From assembly GCA_013288305.1 (NCBI GenBank), contig JABDCD010000010.1, positions 1 through 33,829 of the forward strand: a DNA stretch of 33,829 nucleotides. Reading direction: 5' to 3'. Positions 1 through 10,512 of the stretch are shown in pieces. Origin of the DNA: Alphaproteobacteria bacterium. GTDB lineage: Bacteria; Pseudomonadota; Alphaproteobacteria; Rickettsiales; SXRF01. A model generated the notes under the pieces. It was not told where the DNA came from. It did not search any database and saw only the letters and a list, made by a program, of their open reading frames with translations. Position 1 is the first letter of the stretch; every line of letters begins with the position of its first letter. The position numbers and the translations under genes were made by a program.

Positions 1-2
1 GG

Positions 3-1886
3 GGCCGCAAATTCGCCTACGCTGTATGGACACCGCTGACGGCAGCCAGCGCATTTATCAGTTACGGCATTACGCCGAATTGCGGAGCGATCATAGTCAA
101 CAATGCCGGCGGCGGTCGCCGTACGACTTTGGGCGCTTATACCCTTATCAGTTACGGGGCGGACGGGCATGGCGGCTATCTCAAGGGCGGTGCGCGCATG
201 AATGCCGGGGTGACCAACACCGACGAGTTGACGAATTGCCATTGCACCAGCGCCGCCGCCGCCGGAACCTATGCCGCCAGCTACGTGCAGAAAGACATTT
301 CGCTCGACGGCAGCGACGCGACGCACCCGTTCAACGATATCGTGCGCTTCAAGGAACGCTGGCAAATGCAGAATGCCTATGATGGGTTTAGCCCTGCGGG
401 TCAGGCCTGCATCCCGGGCTTCCGCGTTGATGGGGTGACCGCTACTTGGAGAACCGGTACAGGCATTACGTCCTGCGATGTGAACGGTGACGGCATTCCC
501 GATCTTATCATCCAGTCAGGTTTTGGCAATCGAGTGTATGTTATATTCGGCAACGCCACCGGTAATTTCATCAATCCTCTGCCGGTCGATCAACTCGACG
601 GCACCAACGGCTTTGCCATTTATGGCTTCACTGCCAGCGGCGATTACTTGCTTAATCTGGCGGTTGCCTGCGGCGATATCAACAATGACGGTACTGACGA
701 TATTATTATCGGAAACCCGACCGCGCATGAAGGAGGCGATTCAATAGCTGGCGCGGTGTATGTCATTTTCGGCCACAAGGCCGGCGACCCGGCCTGGCCT
801 GCTGTGCTTGACATACTCAACACACCTCTTACCGGCACTAACGGCTTTGAGATCTACGGCGTCAACCTTCGTGGCGTGGGCAGCTCGGTAGCTGTCGGCA
901 ATATCAACGGGGACGCGTACAAGGACATCCTAATTGGCGGCGACGGCGGCTATTATAACACCTACACGGATATTGGCTGGGTCATTTTTGGCCATTCCGG
1001 CTCTTGGCCTGCCAGAATAAATCTTGCAACCGACCCACTGGATGGGAGCGTTAACGGCACTAAAGGCACGTACATGCAGATCAGCGATCCTAATCTATAT
1101 GGTGCAACTAGTAGGATAGGAGCGAATATGGCCACCGGCGATATCAACGGCGATACTTATGACGACATCTTGATCGGGGGCAGCAATGTAGGCGACGGCT
1201 TCGTCGTGTTCGGCCATGCCGATCCCTGGCCCACCTCTCTCACCGTCGATACCTATGTTGACGGCACCAAAGGTTTCAAGGTTAGTATCCCGGGGCTATC
1301 TAATTACGACACCAAGTTAGTGGCCGGTGACATCAAGGGCCATGGAAACGGAACCAAAGATCTGATTGTCGCAAACCCTCTCGTCGGAGTATGGGTCTAT
1401 TTCGGTCATGCGACGCCTTGGAACGACGTCTCTCCCCTTACTTCGCCTCCCACCGGTAATGCGGGAGCGCGTCCCGGCTTCGCCTTGACCAACGCGGGTA
1501 AGGTCGCTCTGGGTATGAACGTCGCTGTCGGCGACGTCAACCATGACGGAACCCCCGATCTGCTGGTCAGCGATCCGTGGATAAACGGTGCGAAGGGAGC
1601 GGTATACGTGATCTTCGGTAGCGATTCTTACGCATGGTCGTCGACGTTTGACCTAGCTACCCTCAATGGGACGAATGGGTTTGCCATTACCGGTGTCGCT
1701 GCGAATGACGCTGCCGGCTTTGGCCTTGCCGTCGCCGACATTTATAAAGACGGCTATTCTGACGTGCTGATCGGCGCTTCGAACGCCTCTCCAAACAGCG
1801 TGACCAACGCCGGTTCCACCTATGTCCTCTTCGGCAAAAAGCAGAACGGCTGGCCCGCCAGCTATGATCTGAACAACCTTAACTAA
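3..1886 (+). CDS. Pseudopilin-like protein fused to a seven-motif FG-GAP (integrin-alpha-like) propeller, 5' truncated
   Basis: The reading frame is open from base 3, so the gene starts before the window. The first ~130 residues align by eye with the C-terminal half of the pseudopilin at 27319-28134: both share a GR-F-YAV stretch, SYG/SFG-x-x-GHG-Y, a DEL-x-NCHC motif and F-[ND]-DIVR. The prepilin signal is therefore expected upstream, outside the window. From about base 470 on there are seven FG-GAP motifs of the type GDINGDTYDDILIGG (near 478, 672, 897, 1138, 1327, 1530 and 1737), each followed by a VYVIFG-like strand and spaced by N-GTNGF-I-G repeats. Seven motifs fit one closed seven-bladed beta-propeller with Ca2+-binding loops. 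The fifth motif (GDIKGHGNGTKD) is irregular. The family knowledge suggests adhesion or ligand binding at the cell surface; a pilus or secretion-system tip role is inference. The next gene begins 71 bases downstream. Confidence 0.75.
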   Translation, partial: GRKFAYAVWTPLTAASAFISYGITPNCGAIIVNNAGGGRRTTLGAYTLISYGADGHGGYLKGGARMNAGVTNTDELTNCHCTSAAAAGTYAASYVQKDISLDGSDATHPFNDIVRFKERWQMQNAYDGFSPAGQACIPGFRVDGVTATWRTGTGITSCDVNGDGIPDLIIQSGFGNRVYVIFGNATGNFINPLPVDQLDGTNGFAIYGFTASGDYLLNLAVACGDINNDGTDDIIIGNPTAHEGGDSIAGAVYVIFGHKAGDPAWPAVLDILNTPLTGTNGFEIYGVNLRGVGSSVAVGNINGDAYKDILIGGDGGYYNTYTDIGWVIFGHSGSWPARINLATDPLDGSVNGTKGTYMQISDPNLYGATSRIGANMATGDINGDTYDDILIGGSNVGDGFVVFGHADPWPTSLTVDTYVDGTKGFKVSIPGLSNYDTKLVAGDIKGHGNGTKDLIVANPLVGVWVYFGHATPWNDVSPLTSPPTGNAGARPGFALTNAGKVALGMNVAVGDVNHDGTPDLLVSDPWINGAKGAVYVIFGSDSYAWSSTFDLATLNGTNGFAITGVAANDAAGFGLAVADIYKDGYSDVLIGASNASPNSVTNAGSTYVLFGKKQNGWPASYDLNNLN

Positions 1887-1957
1887 CCGTTACGATCCGT
1901 TTTATGAAAAGCCCTAACGAATACAAAAAGCAAAGCTCATTATCTAAGGAGCGTTTT

Positions 1958-4900
1958 ATGACCGCAACGCATCATACCGCCAAGCCACAATGGCGCCACG
2001 TCGCCCTGGCCGCCCTCTTGCTATTGCTGGGTAGCGTACTCATTCCCTCCGCCGGCTTTGCCTCCGGTAGCGCATCGTTCGTAGCTGCAGATTCGACGAC
2101 GTCGGGCAACTGGAAGGGAACCTACGGATATGACGGGGGCGATGTCGTTGGGGATCAGGGGCTCAGCCTGCCGGCTTACGCAACAGTCAAAGTGACGACT
2201 GCCGGTGGTGGCGGTTCCATGACAATGCTCCCTTCGACTTCGGACGTACGGGCGCTGCAGAAATCGTCCAGTTCCACGGATCGCGAAGTGTCGTTCTGGT
2301 ATTCGAACGGTGTTATGCCCATAGACATTGACATCAACGTGACCGACGGCAAAACGCACGCTATTTCTTTTTACGCCATCGATTGGAACAGCTATCCTCT
2401 CACCCAGACCGTTAAGGTCACGGATGGCGACAGCGGCGCGGTGCTCGATTCCCAGACTATGTCTTCCTTCTCCGGCGGCCTCTACCTCGTGTGGAATGTC
2501 AGCGGGCACGTTAAATTCGCAGTCACGCCCAACGGTGCCTATGCTGCTTACATGTATGGCGTCTTTTTTGGCATCCCGGATCCTTCGGCACCACCGCAGG
2601 TTATTTCCGTCACGCCGGCACAGCCCGTGTATATATCCCCTTCGAGCGCATTCACCGCTACCTTCAACAAGGCGATGGACGCGAGCACGCTCAACGCCAA
2701 CACCGTACAACTTCTCGACCCGTCTAACAAGCCCGTGCCCGCCACGGTGAGCTATAATGCCTCAACGAAGACGGTGACCTTGCAGCCGACGAATCCGCTG
2801 ACAGTGTCCACGGCTTACACTTTCACCGTGCTCGGTGGATCTTCCGGCGCGGTCGCCAAGGATGCAAACGGCCATGCCCTGGCCAGCACTTTCACCGTCA
2901 CGATGTCAACCCCCATGGGCGATTTCATCAAGGTGCCTTACGTAGCACCCGACGGCAACGGAGATGGGGGTACGCACGTCGAGTACATGAACATCCCGAA
3001 CTTCGGGTTGCATTCGACGGTAGGCAACACCAAATCCGGCAACTGGTCTGATCCAAGCATCTGGTCTACCGGCAAACTGCCCGGTACCGGAGACATCGTC
3101 AATATCGTATCCGGCACGACTGTGACCTACGATGTAAACAGCGCGGCTGTCCTGAACACTGTTGAAATCCTGGGGGGCGGCACACTTACCTTTAGCCCTA
3201 ATGTCACTACCAGTATGACTTTGCTCAACCTCTTGGTGCTGGACAAAGCAACGCTGAATATCGGCACGGTGAACAATCCAATCGCGTCCAACGTGACGGC
3301 CTCGGTTATTTTTGCCAATCAGCCGCTCAATGTTGACTTCGACCCGGAAGAATACCAGCACGCGCTCATTGGGCTGGGCACCGTAACCACGGCCGGAACG
3401 CCGAGGGTACTAACCTTCGTGCGCCTGAAGACCGAACCACAAGCCGGCGATACGACCTTGACGCTGGCCTCCGCTGTCAGCAACTGGAATGCCGGCGACA
3501 AGCTGATACTCTCCGACTCGCGCCAGTACCGCACTGCCCCAGATGAGAGCGAGCGCCCGACCATCGCCAGCGTGTCTTCCGACGGAACGGTCGTGACACT
3601 TACCGCGCCGCTCCAGTATGCCCATCCCGGGGTCAGGGACGCCAACGGGGTGCTTGACTACACACCCCACGTGGGCGATCTGACCAACAATGTCACCATC
3701 CGCTCGCAAAGCGCTACCGGTGTGCGCGGTTACGTCATGTTCACCCAGCGCGCCAACGTCGATCTCCGCTACACCACCTTTGCCGGGCTCGGCAGGACGA
3801 AGATAGACGCCTTAGACAATACGACCTTCGACACCAACAACAACCTGACCCACATTGGATCCAACCAGAATGAGCGCTCCGCCGTGGAGTTCCTCCACCT
3901 CATGGGACCGTCCACGACCCCGTCCAATGGCTACCAGTTCACTATGATCGGTGATGCGGTGTTCTGTCCGCTCGATCCCATGCCGTTCCGCTGGGGTATC
4001 GTCCTCGACGACACCAATTACGGTTTGCTGCAGGACAACGTCGTCTTCAACTGGGAGGGCGCCGGACTCATGACGGTGAGCGGCTCCGAGAGCTTTAATA
4101 TGGTTAAGCACAACTTCATCGTCAAAACCACCGGAGTGGCGGATCGCCCCGACGACCGGAACATAGGTAACTTTACCGATATCGGCATTGAGGGGTCGGC
4201 CTTCTGGTTGCGTACGCCCAATAATTACGTCGAGGGCAACGTGGCCGCCGGCACCGCCCGTTACGGCTACCAGTATTACGCCCGCTATGTTCCGAACATC
4301 ACGATCCCGCTCTTCCCGGGCGCTGATCTCGTGGCAGGGCAGTTCCACATGGCCCAGGTGAATTCCCTGCCGATCCTCGAGTTCAGCGGAAACGAGTCCT
4401 ATGGCGGGCGCTCGCTGAGCTACTGGTGGATCAACGCTATCGACCAGACCCCGGAAGGTGCTGGAACCAGCACCTTCAAGGATTTCACGGCATGGCACAT
4501 CCATCCAATCGGCGTATGGAGCTACGAGAGCAACGACGTCGTCCTCGATCACTTCGTCATGCGCAACGATGCCGGCGATCCTGCGCTTGTATCGTATGGA
4601 GACACGGCGATCGGACAGGCCGATTATTTCACCCAAAAGAATGTAATCACCAATGCCGACATTCAGGGGTTCTTGATCGGGTTCGCGCCCAGCACCAATA
4701 CCCGTGGGGGGACGATCACGATCCGTGATTCGTACCTGAGAAACTATATCAACATCGGGATAGGGTCCAGGTGGTTTGCGACGAGCGATCTCACAACCGT
4801 AGGCTCACGCACCGTGGTCGTCGACAATGTGCGTTTCGACAAGCTGAACCGTCCGGACGACGCGACATGGGGACCCCAGTCCAACATCCTCCGCTCGTCG

Positions 4901-5146
4901 TCTGCGTTTAACGCCGGTAGGACCAACTGGATCGCGCTCGACCAGACGTTTGTCTATAACTACAACGGCGTCAGCGGCGACAATTTCCAGGTCTTTTATC
5001 CGGATCAAGCGGCCAGCGCGCCGGCGCCGCAGACGGTTTACAGTGATGGCAGCTTAATCATGTTGGGCTGCCCCGTGGACGGCCTGCTCAATGGCGACTG
5101 CTGGAAATTGTACGGCGTCGCCCGGGCCGGTGAACTGGCACCGTGA
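1958..5146 (+). CDS. Secreted G8-domain / parallel beta-helix surface protein
   Basis: I chose the ATG at 1958 because AAGGAG lies 8 bases upstream and it opens directly on a signal peptide (positive start, then LAALLLLLGSVLIPSAGFASG). An upstream in-frame ATG at 1904 would put 18 unlikely residues before it. In order, the ~1060-residue protein has: an N-terminal beta-sandwich-like module (~35-205); a SbsA-type bacterial Ig-like domain (VISVTPAQ ... FNKAMDASTL); a G8 domain (GNWSDPSIWSTGKLP, ending near GLGTVTTAGTP); and a long right-handed beta-helix-like C-terminal part rich in short N/G turns. G8 plus beta-helix is the architecture of CEMIP/KIAA1199 and TMEM2, linked to hyaluronan depolymerisation in animals. 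Whether the bacterial protein cuts polysaccharide is unknown. No sorting motif was recognised at the C-terminus. It follows the FG-GAP gene on the same strand and may be co-expressed. Confidence 0.75.
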   Translation: MTATHHTAKPQWRHVALAALLLLLGSVLIPSAGFASGSASFVAADSTTSGNWKGTYGYDGGDVVGDQGLSLPAYATVKVTTAGGGGSMTMLPSTSDVRALQKSSSSTDREVSFWYSNGVMPIDIDINVTDGKTHAISFYAIDWNSYPLTQTVKVTDGDSGAVLDSQTMSSFSGGLYLVWNVSGHVKFAVTPNGAYAAYMYGVFFGIPDPSAPPQVISVTPAQPVYISPSSAFTATFNKAMDASTLNANTVQLLDPSNKPVPATVSYNASTKTVTLQPTNPLTVSTAYTFTVLGGSSGAVAKDANGHALASTFTVTMSTPMGDFIKVPYVAPDGNGDGGTHVEYMNIPNFGLHSTVGNTKSGNWSDPSIWSTGKLPGTGDIVNIVSGTTVTYDVNSAAVLNTVEILGGGTLTFSPNVTTSMTLLNLLVLDKATLNIGTVNNPIASNVTASVIFANQPLNVDFDPEEYQHALIGLGTVTTAGTPRVLTFVRLKTEPQAGDTTLTLASAVSNWNAGDKLILSDSRQYRTAPDESERPTIASVSSDGTVVTLTAPLQYAHPGVRDANGVLDYTPHVGDLTNNVTIRSQSATGVRGYVMFTQRANVDLRYTTFAGLGRTKIDALDNTTFDTNNNLTHIGSNQNERSAVEFLHLMGPSTTPSNGYQFTMIGDAVFCPLDPMPFRWGIVLDDTNYGLLQDNVVFNWEGAGLMTVSGSESFNMVKHNFIVKTTGVADRPDDRNIGNFTDIGIEGSAFWLRTPNNYVEGNVAAGTARYGYQYYARYVPNITIPLFPGADLVAGQFHMAQVNSLPILEFSGNESYGGRSLSYWWINAIDQTPEGAGTSTFKDFTAWHIHPIGVWSYESNDVVLDHFVMRNDAGDPALVSYGDTAIGQADYFTQKNVITNADIQGFLIGFAPSTNTRGGTITIRDSYLRNYINIGIGSRWFATSDLTTVGSRTVVVDNVRFDKLNRPDDATWGPQSNILRSSSAFNAGRTNWIALDQTFVYNYNGVSGDNFQVFYPDQAASAPAPQTVYSDGSLIMLGCPVDGLLNGDCWKLYGVARAGELAP

Positions 5147-5295
5147 TGATTTCCGATACCGATAAGAGAGGCAAAACCGGCATACCAATTATTTTCTACG
5201 GAGCGCAAAATTTATACGTGATCTTGCGTATATACGATGCTTCCATAGCGATTATCAGCCTTCTCTTGCCAAGTCAGCGTACAAATGAAGGCGGA

Positions 5296-6344
5296 CTAAC
5301 GGGATATAGCAGCTAACCCCATAGGAGAAAAACGGCCGGTGGCCGGATCCATTTCCTCAATGCGTTGAGTTGCCGGGTCGATTACCCAGCCGCGCACTTG
5401 GATAGAGTTTGTTTCCGGATAGCTCCTCTTCAAAGCCGCGACACTATGCCGAATTTTGTCCTTTTGGGCGGCGCGCGCTTCAGGCGAGTCATGCCCTCCT
5501 GTTTTGCCCAACACCACGATATCTTCGACCTTCCCGTCCAAAGCGAATTCGATCATTGCCGCTTCCTTGTCACTGGCGGGGCCTTTTACTACCCCATCCT
5601 GTGTACGGTAGATAAGTGCTTTGCCATCGCCCAGCGGTCCATCGGCAGTATGCAAATCGTCCTGCGGCAATAAAGTGGCATCCATGTTGCAAATAATCAG
5701 CATCTTCGGTTCATGCGGCGGCGGTTTGCATTCATGTTCGGAAAAATCACGCAGCGCCGTCTCCGGATCCATCAATTCCCCGGTAGCGGTATCGAGCAGG
5801 TATGGCTCAATCCTGAGCTTTTTTGCATCAAACGCTTCCTGTACGACCTTGTGCAATTTCAGCTTGTTCACGCTATCGAGCACGGATCGCGCTTCTAAAC
5901 ACCGTAGGTTCTTCGCATCGTTATCACTGAATTTCAATGCATCCTCATGCACATCGGCAAGAGACCCGAGATATTTTTTAAGACGAGGGCCGCCTTTCCC
6001 ACACATGCAGGCCCCGATGCCGCCGCAATGGTTATGCGGAATTATCCGGATACATTTCACCCCGCTCTTGATCGCTTCGGTGAGCAATTTTTCCTCTTCA
6101 TCCCCGTCCGGCCCACCGGGGCCGAGCACGCGCGCGGCAATATTGCGGACGATATATCCATTGCCAACCGCAAACGGTTTGCCGCCTTTCTTAAACCTTT
6201 TTGGATTTATCCGCGCATCGACGCAAGCTATCGCCAACACTCTATCGCCGGCAGGAGATACGCGATCAGCAGTACTTGCGGGGATAGCTTTAGCAGGCTG
6301 TAAATTTTGCTGCCAACCCCGTATTTCATCGACCAGTTTACCCA

Positions 6345-6345
<1 letters not shown>
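5296..6345 (-). CDS. Beta-carbonic-anhydrase-like protein with a tandem degenerate second domain
   Basis: This is a 349-residue protein. The N-terminal half has the zinc site of beta-carbonic anhydrases: C41-V-D43-A-R45 and H104-N-H-C107, plus a VRNIA segment like the family's RNAGN. The C-terminal half repeats the plan without metal ligands: MLIICNMDA (from 215) matches VLAIACVDA (from 36), IVVLGKTGGHD matches IRIIPHNHCGG, and RGWVIDPATQRIEEMD matches the C-terminal GWVYD-x-x-TG strand of the family. The first half ends in the parallel PYLLDTATGELMD. So it reads as a duplicated fold with one intact and one dead metal site. The usual single-domain length is about 200-230 residues. Its start overlaps the thiC stop (TGATG), so translation is probably coupled to thiC. 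Reversible CO2 hydration is the family activity; the real substrate is not proven. Confidence 0.65.
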
Positions 6346-8243
<1,898 letters not shown>

Positions 8244-8269
8244 CTAAAAAGTTGAATGTGCATTATCCT

Positions 8270-9289
8270 ATGAATAAAAAATCTATACAAGCTTTTCATC
8301 GCCGCCTCCATCGCTGGTACGGCGCGCACGGGCGCAAGGACCTGCCGTGGCGCCATACGGCTGACCCTTATGCCATCTATGTCAGCGAGATCATGCTGCA
8401 ACAAACGCAGGTGGCAACCGTGCTGGAGCGTTATTATTTCCCATTCCTCAAACGTTTCCCGACGCTGGCGAAACTGGCCGCCGCCCGGCAGGACAATGTG
8501 CTTGCCGCCTGGCATGGGCTGGGTTATTACAACCGGGCGACCAATTTGCATAAGGCGGCGCAGAAGATAGTAAGCAGGGATTTGGCATTAGGCATTAGGC
8601 ATTGGGGAGAAGAAATGTCTACCCTAATGCCTAATGCCCAAAGCCTAATCCCTAACCTTCTTGCTCTTCCCGGCATCGGTCGCAATACCGCCCATGCCAT
8701 TGCGGCCTTCGCTTATCGTCAGCCGGTGGCCGTTATGGAAGCCAATGTCCGGCGGGTATTGTCGCGTATTTTTGCGCTTGAAACGCCCAGTGAGCCGGAA
8801 CTCTGGGACAAGGCGCAACTGTTATTGGATAAGGCTGAGCCCTTCGATTACAATCAGGCGATGATGGATGTAGGCGCGCTGGTCTGCCGCAAGCGCGCGC
8901 CTTTGTGTGGTCAATGTCCGGCAAATAGTATGTGTAAAGGTAAAACATCGCCGGAATCCTACCCCGCACTGAAAAGCAAAAAAACGCCGCCGGTGCGCAG
9001 AAAAAGTATTGTCCTATTGCGCAACGCCGAAGGAAAATATTATGCCACGCCGCGCAAAAGCCGATTTTTAAACGGGCTGTATCATTTTGTGGAAATGGAT
9101 ACTCCCCCTCCCCTTAAGAGCAAAGAACTTGGCCACATCCGCCAGCAATACAGCCACTTTACGCTGGAGGCGGCGATATTGCTTATGGAAGCAGAACACG
9201 GTAACAAAGGAAAAAACTGGTATACGCTTGCCCAACTCAAAAAACTCCCCGTTTCCATGGCGGAGAAGAAGATTTTAGAACTCTTATGA
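8270..9289 (+). CDS. mutY: A/G-specific adenine glycosylase MutY
   Basis: MutY removes adenine mispaired with 8-oxoguanine or guanine in base-excision repair. Seen in the 339 residues: LPWRHTADPYAIYVSEIMLQQTQV with the catalytic Glu at 40, the helix-hairpin-helix LPGIGRNTAHAIAAFA, the FNQAMMDLGA-like YNQAMMDVGA, and the [4Fe-4S] ligands C206-X6-C213-X2-C216-X5-C222. The C-terminal part is the 8-oxoG-recognising MutT-like domain. Two oddities: the catalytic Asp (E. coli D138 in LDGNV) is replaced by Glu157 in MEANV, and residues ~104-129 before the HhH come from a 7-nt repeat hairpin. I prefer the ATG at 8270 to the TTG at 8252. The stop overlaps the next gene by 4 bases (ATGA), which suggests co-translation. 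Confidence 0.94.
   Translation: MNKKSIQAFHRRLHRWYGAHGRKDLPWRHTADPYAIYVSEIMLQQTQVATVLERYYFPFLKRFPTLAKLAAARQDNVLAAWHGLGYYNRATNLHKAAQKIVSRDLALGIRHWGEEMSTLMPNAQSLIPNLLALPGIGRNTAHAIAAFAYRQPVAVMEANVRRVLSRIFALETPSEPELWDKAQLLLDKAEPFDYNQAMMDVGALVCRKRAPLCGQCPANSMCKGKTSPESYPALKSKKTPPVRRKSIVLLRNAEGKYYATPRKSRFLNGLYHFVEMDTPPPLKSKELGHIRQQYSHFTLEAAILLMEAEHGNKGKNWYTLAQLKKLPVSMAEKKILELL
8584..8656 (+). repeat. 7-nt iterated inverted repeat inside mutY
   Basis: The left arm is GGCATTA twice plus GGCATTG; the right arm has CCTAATG twice, then CCCAAAG, CCTAATC and CCTAACC. The two arms are complementary, with GAAATGTCTACC in the loop. The reading frame stays open, adding about 22-25 residues to MutY just before the helix-hairpin-helix. 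Confidence 0.85.
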
Positions 9290-10350
9290 CACACACCGAC
9301 ATCCTCATCGCCGGCGGCGGGTTCGCCGGGCTGGCCTGTGCCAAGGCGCTGGCGGAGGCGGGCGTCGGCGTCACCTTGCTGGAGCGCAAGAAAGCGCCCG
9401 GCGTCGGGATGCACACCACCGGCATCATCGTCAAGGAATGCGCTGAAGAATTCGCCATCCCGCCTGCGCTTACACGCAAAGTGACCGACGTGCGGCTTTA
9501 TGCTCCATCGCTTCGCTTCGCCGATCTCAAATCGCCCGATTATTTTTTCCTGACCACCGATACGCCAGGGCTGATGCGGCATTTATCGGAAGAGGCCACA
9601 CGATCCGGAGCCTATATTATTTACGATACGGCCTATGAACATGGCCGGGAAGAGGGAAAATGCATCAGCATCAATAACGGCGCATTTTCCTGCCGGTTTT
9701 TGATCGGCGCCGACGGGCCGCGCTCGAAGGTGGCTGATGATTTCGCGCTGGGGCAGAATAGGCAATTCCTGCTTGGCGCCGAGGCGGAATATGAGGGCTT
9801 GCAGCTGATAGATAACCATAAATTCTATTGTTTTCTCGATCAAACATTGGCCTATGGCTATCTGGGCTGGGTGATTCCCGGCGTCGGCGTGACGCAGATC
9901 GGCCTCGCCCAGCGGATGCCGAAAAAGCCGGATATCGACGCATTTGTCCGGCGCATGAGCGGCATATTCGATTTTTCGCAGGCCAAAGTGGCGGCGCGGC
10001 GCGGCGGGCTGATTCCCGTCGGCGGGCTGGTCAGGCCTTTCGCGCGGGATAACGTCATCCTGCTGGGTGATTCAGCGGGCATCGTTTCGCCGCTGACAGC
10101 AGGCGGCATTCACACCGCCCTGCATTACGGCAAAATACTGGGCGACACCCTTGCCCGTCACATCAAGGACGGCGCGGAGCATCCGGCTTCCCTGCTTGAG
10201 CGTATCTACCCACGGTTTTACGCCAAGCAGGCACTCAGAAAATCCTATGAAACGCTGGCGCCCAACTGGCTGCTCGACGCCGTGGTGACCAACCCCCTGT
10301 TCACAACCCTGGCAAGCGCCGTTTTTTTCAGGAAAAAACGGTTGAAGTAA
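9286..10350 (+). CDS. FAD-dependent oxidoreductase, geranylgeranyl-reductase-like
   Basis: This 354-residue flavoprotein has an N-terminal Rossmann motif (ILIAGGGFAGLACAKALAEAG, ending in an acidic LLERK) for the FAD ADP moiety and a second FAD motif, NVILLGDSAGIVSPLTAGGI, near residue 250. Order and spacing fit the geranylgeranyl reductase / FixC-type family, which reduces isoprenoid double bonds or oxidises quinone-linked substrates; the specific substrate cannot be read. The C-terminal tail ends in basic residues (FFRKKRLK), which might help membrane association. Translation is probably coupled to mutY by the ATGA overlap, although no functional link is obvious. Its last codons include a perfect 9-bp stem (10319-10327 with 10333-10341). 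A 162-base gap follows, holding a promoter candidate and a palindromic element. Confidence 0.8.
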   Translation: MTHTDILIAGGGFAGLACAKALAEAGVGVTLLERKKAPGVGMHTTGIIVKECAEEFAIPPALTRKVTDVRLYAPSLRFADLKSPDYFFLTTDTPGLMRHLSEEATRSGAYIIYDTAYEHGREEGKCISINNGAFSCRFLIGADGPRSKVADDFALGQNRQFLLGAEAEYEGLQLIDNHKFYCFLDQTLAYGYLGWVIPGVGVTQIGLAQRMPKKPDIDAFVRRMSGIFDFSQAKVAARRGGLIPVGGLVRPFARDNVILLGDSAGIVSPLTAGGIHTALHYGKILGDTLARHIKDGAEHPASLLERIYPRFYAKQALRKSYETLAPNWLLDAVVTNPLFTTLASAVFFRKKRLK

Positions 10351-10375
10351 TCGATGATAAGCATAGTGCAGATTC

Positions 10376-10405
10376 TTGTGGCATAACGAAAATAATTCTT
10401 ATAGT
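10376..10405 (+). promoter_or_regulatory. Candidate sigma-70-type promoter for the bactofilin gene
   Basis: TTGTGG (10376-10381) and TATAGT (10400-10405) are separated by 18 bases. The -10 matches TATAAT at five of six positions; the -35 is weaker. It lies in the only sizeable gap before the bactofilin gene, so a transcript from it would carry the palindromic element as its leader. Confidence 0.4.
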
Positions 10406-10411
10406 GTCGTA

Positions 10412-10493
10412 TAAATCCTGTGAGACGCGGTAGCGGCTGCACAGGATCAAAGGTAACATAGATCCTGCGCAGCGCTCAAGCGCTCGCAAGATT
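10412..10493 (-). repeat. Palindromic element, copy 3 (diverged, intergenic)
   Basis: Read on the minus strand it has the same order as the copies in thiC and sdhA: a hairpin beginning AATCTTGCGAG and closing in TGCGCAGGATC, then GATCCTGTG ... CACAGGATTTA. It is more diverged, with a longer spacer between the hairpins. It ends about 7 bases before the AGGAG ribosome binding site of the bactofilin gene, so it would fold in that mRNA leader. Confidence 0.7.
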
Positions 10494-10512
10494 GATACTT
10501 AGGAGATCAGCC

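Noticed and set aside
3812-4636. A 274-codon minus-strand frame inside the G8 gene
   Set aside because: It is a shadow of a GC-biased coding region; it has no family features and the plus-strand protein is coherent throughout.
5146-5316. A 56-codon frame after the G8 gene, starting in a TGATG overlap
   Set aside because: It has no recognisable family, no Shine-Dalgarno of its own and runs 21 bases into the 3' end of the opposite gene. The 149-base gap 5147-5295 is otherwise without clear features.
10319-10341. Perfect 9-bp stem CCGTTTTTT / AAAAAACGG as terminator of the FAD reductase gene
   Set aside because: It lies inside the coding end, its stem is A/T-rich and no T-run follows.
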